Shown here: positions 32,234-33,138 of the stretch, piece after piece
How positions within the stretch are numbered: position 1 is the stretch's first letter
Layout: the number at the start of each line of letters is the position of its first letter
Origin: Corallococcus sicarius
GTDB taxonomy: Bacteria; Myxococcota; Myxococcia; Myxococcales; Myxococcaceae
Direction: 5' to 3'
Assembly (NCBI RefSeq): GCF_003611735.1
Contig: NZ_RAWG01000077.1
Location: 1 to 33,138 of the forward strand
Length of the DNA stretch: 33,138 nt
Made by a program: the position numbers and the translations under genes
Notes under the pieces: generated by a model
Seen by the model: only the letters and a program-made list of their open reading frames with translations
What the model was told of the DNA's origin: nothing
Database searches by the model: none

Positions 32234-33138
32234 ATGACCACCGAAACCCATTCGCCTCCTCATGAGCCGGGCATGCGGCGCGCGGTATCGCGCTGGGAAA
32301 TCGTCGGGTTCTCCATCAACGACGTCATCGGCAGCGGTGTCTACCTGCTGCCCGCGGCGGCCGCCGCGAACCTGGGCTCGGCCAGCACAGGCGCCGTCAT
32401 GCTCGCGGGGCTGGCGGTGCTGCTGCTCGTGCTCTGCTTCGCGGAGGCGGCCAGCTACTTCGACAAGCCCGGCAGCGCCTATCTCTACACGCGTGAAGCC
32501 TTTGGAGAACGGGTGGGGTTCCAGGTCGGCTGGATGACGTGGCTTGCGCGCGTCTCGTCCGTGGCCTCGTTATCCGTTGGCTTCTCCCGCGCGCTGGGCT
32601 TCCTGTGGCCAGCGGCGAACTCGGGCCTGGGCCAGGGATTGGCCATCGCCGTGCCCCTGCTCGCGCTCACGGCCATCAACGTCGTGGGCGTGAAGGGCGG
32701 CGCGCGCACCGCGGTGTTCCTCGCCGTCACCAAGACGGTGCCACTGCTGGTGTTCATCGCCGTGGGCCTCTTCTCCGTGTCCGTGCCGCTGGCGACGTCG
32801 GTGGCTCCCAGGGAGGGAGGCAACCTGGGGTCCGCGGTGCTGCTGCTGCTGTTCGCCTATGCCGGCTTCGAGAACACGGCGGCTCCCGCGGGTGAGTTCA
32901 AGAACCCACGCCGCGACGTGCCCTTCGCGCTCATCGTGCAGATAGGCGTTGTCACACTCATCTACACGGCGGTGCAGTGGGTGGCGCTGGGCACGTTGCC
33001 CGGGGTCGCGGACGCGCAGACGCCGCTCGCCAACGCCGCCGCGCGGTTCCTCGGGGGGTGGGGTTGGCGGTGCTGCTGCTCGTGCTCTGCTTCGCGGAGG
33101 CGGCCAGCTACTTCGACAAGCCCCGCAGCGCCTATCTC
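32234..33138 (+). CDS. APC-superfamily amino-acid permease, 3'-partial
   Basis: The protein opens with a short polar head and then RWEIVGFSINDVIGSGVYLLP, the first helix of APC-type amino-acid/polyamine transporters with the unwound GSG-type substrate-binding segment. Further helices follow (MLAGLAVLLLVLCFAEAASYF; QVGWMTWLARVSSVASLSV; AIAVPLLALTAINVVGVKGG; TVPLLVFIAVGLFSV; LLLLFAYAGFENTA...EFKNPRRDVPFA; ALIVQIGVVTLIYTAVQWVAL), about eight in the visible 300 codons. It should import or exchange amino acids across the inner membrane. I took the first ATG (32234), though it lacks a ribosome site; an ATG at 32273 is an alternative. From about 33059 the sequence no longer fits the family because the window ends in a duplicated segment. 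Confidence 0.85.
   Translation, partial: MTTETHSPPHEPGMRRAVSRWEIVGFSINDVIGSGVYLLPAAAAANLGSASTGAVMLAGLAVLLLVLCFAEAASYFDKPGSAYLYTREAFGERVGFQVGWMTWLARVSSVASLSVGFSRALGFLWPAANSGLGQGLAIAVPLLALTAINVVGVKGGARTAVFLAVTKTVPLLVFIAVGLFSVSVPLATSVAPREGGNLGSAVLLLLFAYAGFENTAAPAGEFKNPRRDVPFALIVQIGVVTLIYTAVQWVALGTLPGVADAQTPLANAAARFLGGWGWRCCCSCSASRRRPATSTSPAAPI
32407..32485. repeat. Source copy of a 79-bp direct repeat (second copy at window end)
   Basis: This stretch, coding for the second permease helix, recurs at 33060-33138 with 77 of 79 bases identical (offset 653). Mismatches are at 32411/33064 and 32471/33124. Confidence 0.95.
33060..33138. repeat. Second copy of the 79-bp repeat, out of frame, at the window end
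   Basis: The copy continues to the very last base and is in a different reading frame from the permease, turning the protein into a Cys/Arg/Ser-rich nonsense tail. This looks more like a mis-joined contig or read end than a biological duplication. Confidence 0.9.

Overview
The window is very GC-rich with strongly G/C-ending codons. It combines a giant hybrid NRPS/PKS gene with gene families typical of predatory delta-proteobacteria (Myxococcota). The most likely source is a member of the Myxococcaceae (Myxococcus/Corallococcus type); this is inferred from style and gene content, not from a marker gene.

Region 1 (2-25465, +) is one uninterrupted reading frame of about 8,487 residues. It is already inside a condensation domain at the window edge, so its start lies upstream. 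The domain order is: C(partial)-A1-T, C-A2-T, KS-AT-ACP, C-A*[luciferase-like monooxygenase] with no carrier, C-A4-T, C-A5-T, C-A6-T, C-T-TE. Pocket residues read by eye give serine for A4 (DVWHMSLVD) and valine for A5 (DALWLGGTF). A2 looks valine-like/aliphatic (DALYFGGVF). A1 (DLFLLALVG) and A6 (DADDLGTVD) remain unassigned. The ketosynthase module has no reductive domains and is followed by a wrecked adenylation domain carrying an FMN-type monooxygenase and no carrier protein. This suggests that an aminoacyl unit is extended by malonate and then oxidised, plausibly to an alpha-keto-beta-amino acid, before Ser, Val and further residues are added. From memory this resembles the myxoprincomide assembly line of Myxococcus xanthus; I could not check that. 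Two in-frame tandem repeats (4 x 60 bp and 3 x 75 bp) sit in linkers on either side of the unusual part.

Region 2 (25462-29723) is a patchwork. A GNAT acetyltransferase gene converges on the megasynthase and overlaps its stop codon. Then come two small ORFs of unknown function (the second apparently C-terminally truncated), an intact RibD/DHFR-like reductase, a 5'-truncated membrane-barrel-like fragment, and the C-terminal half of an SF2/DUF3427 helicase that has lost its ATP-binding half. Several broken genes in about 3 kb indicate past deletion or recombination.

Region 3 (29864-33138) holds an M91-like (NleD-type) zinc metallopeptidase, a membrane-anchored cysteine phosphatase followed by a strong hairpin terminator, a possible 35-residue antisense-strand microprotein, and the 5' part of an APC-family amino-acid permease running off the window. 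The last 79 bases repeat an internal segment of the permease out of frame, which looks like an assembly artefact.

No tRNA or rRNA gene, transposase, integrase or CRISPR array was seen.
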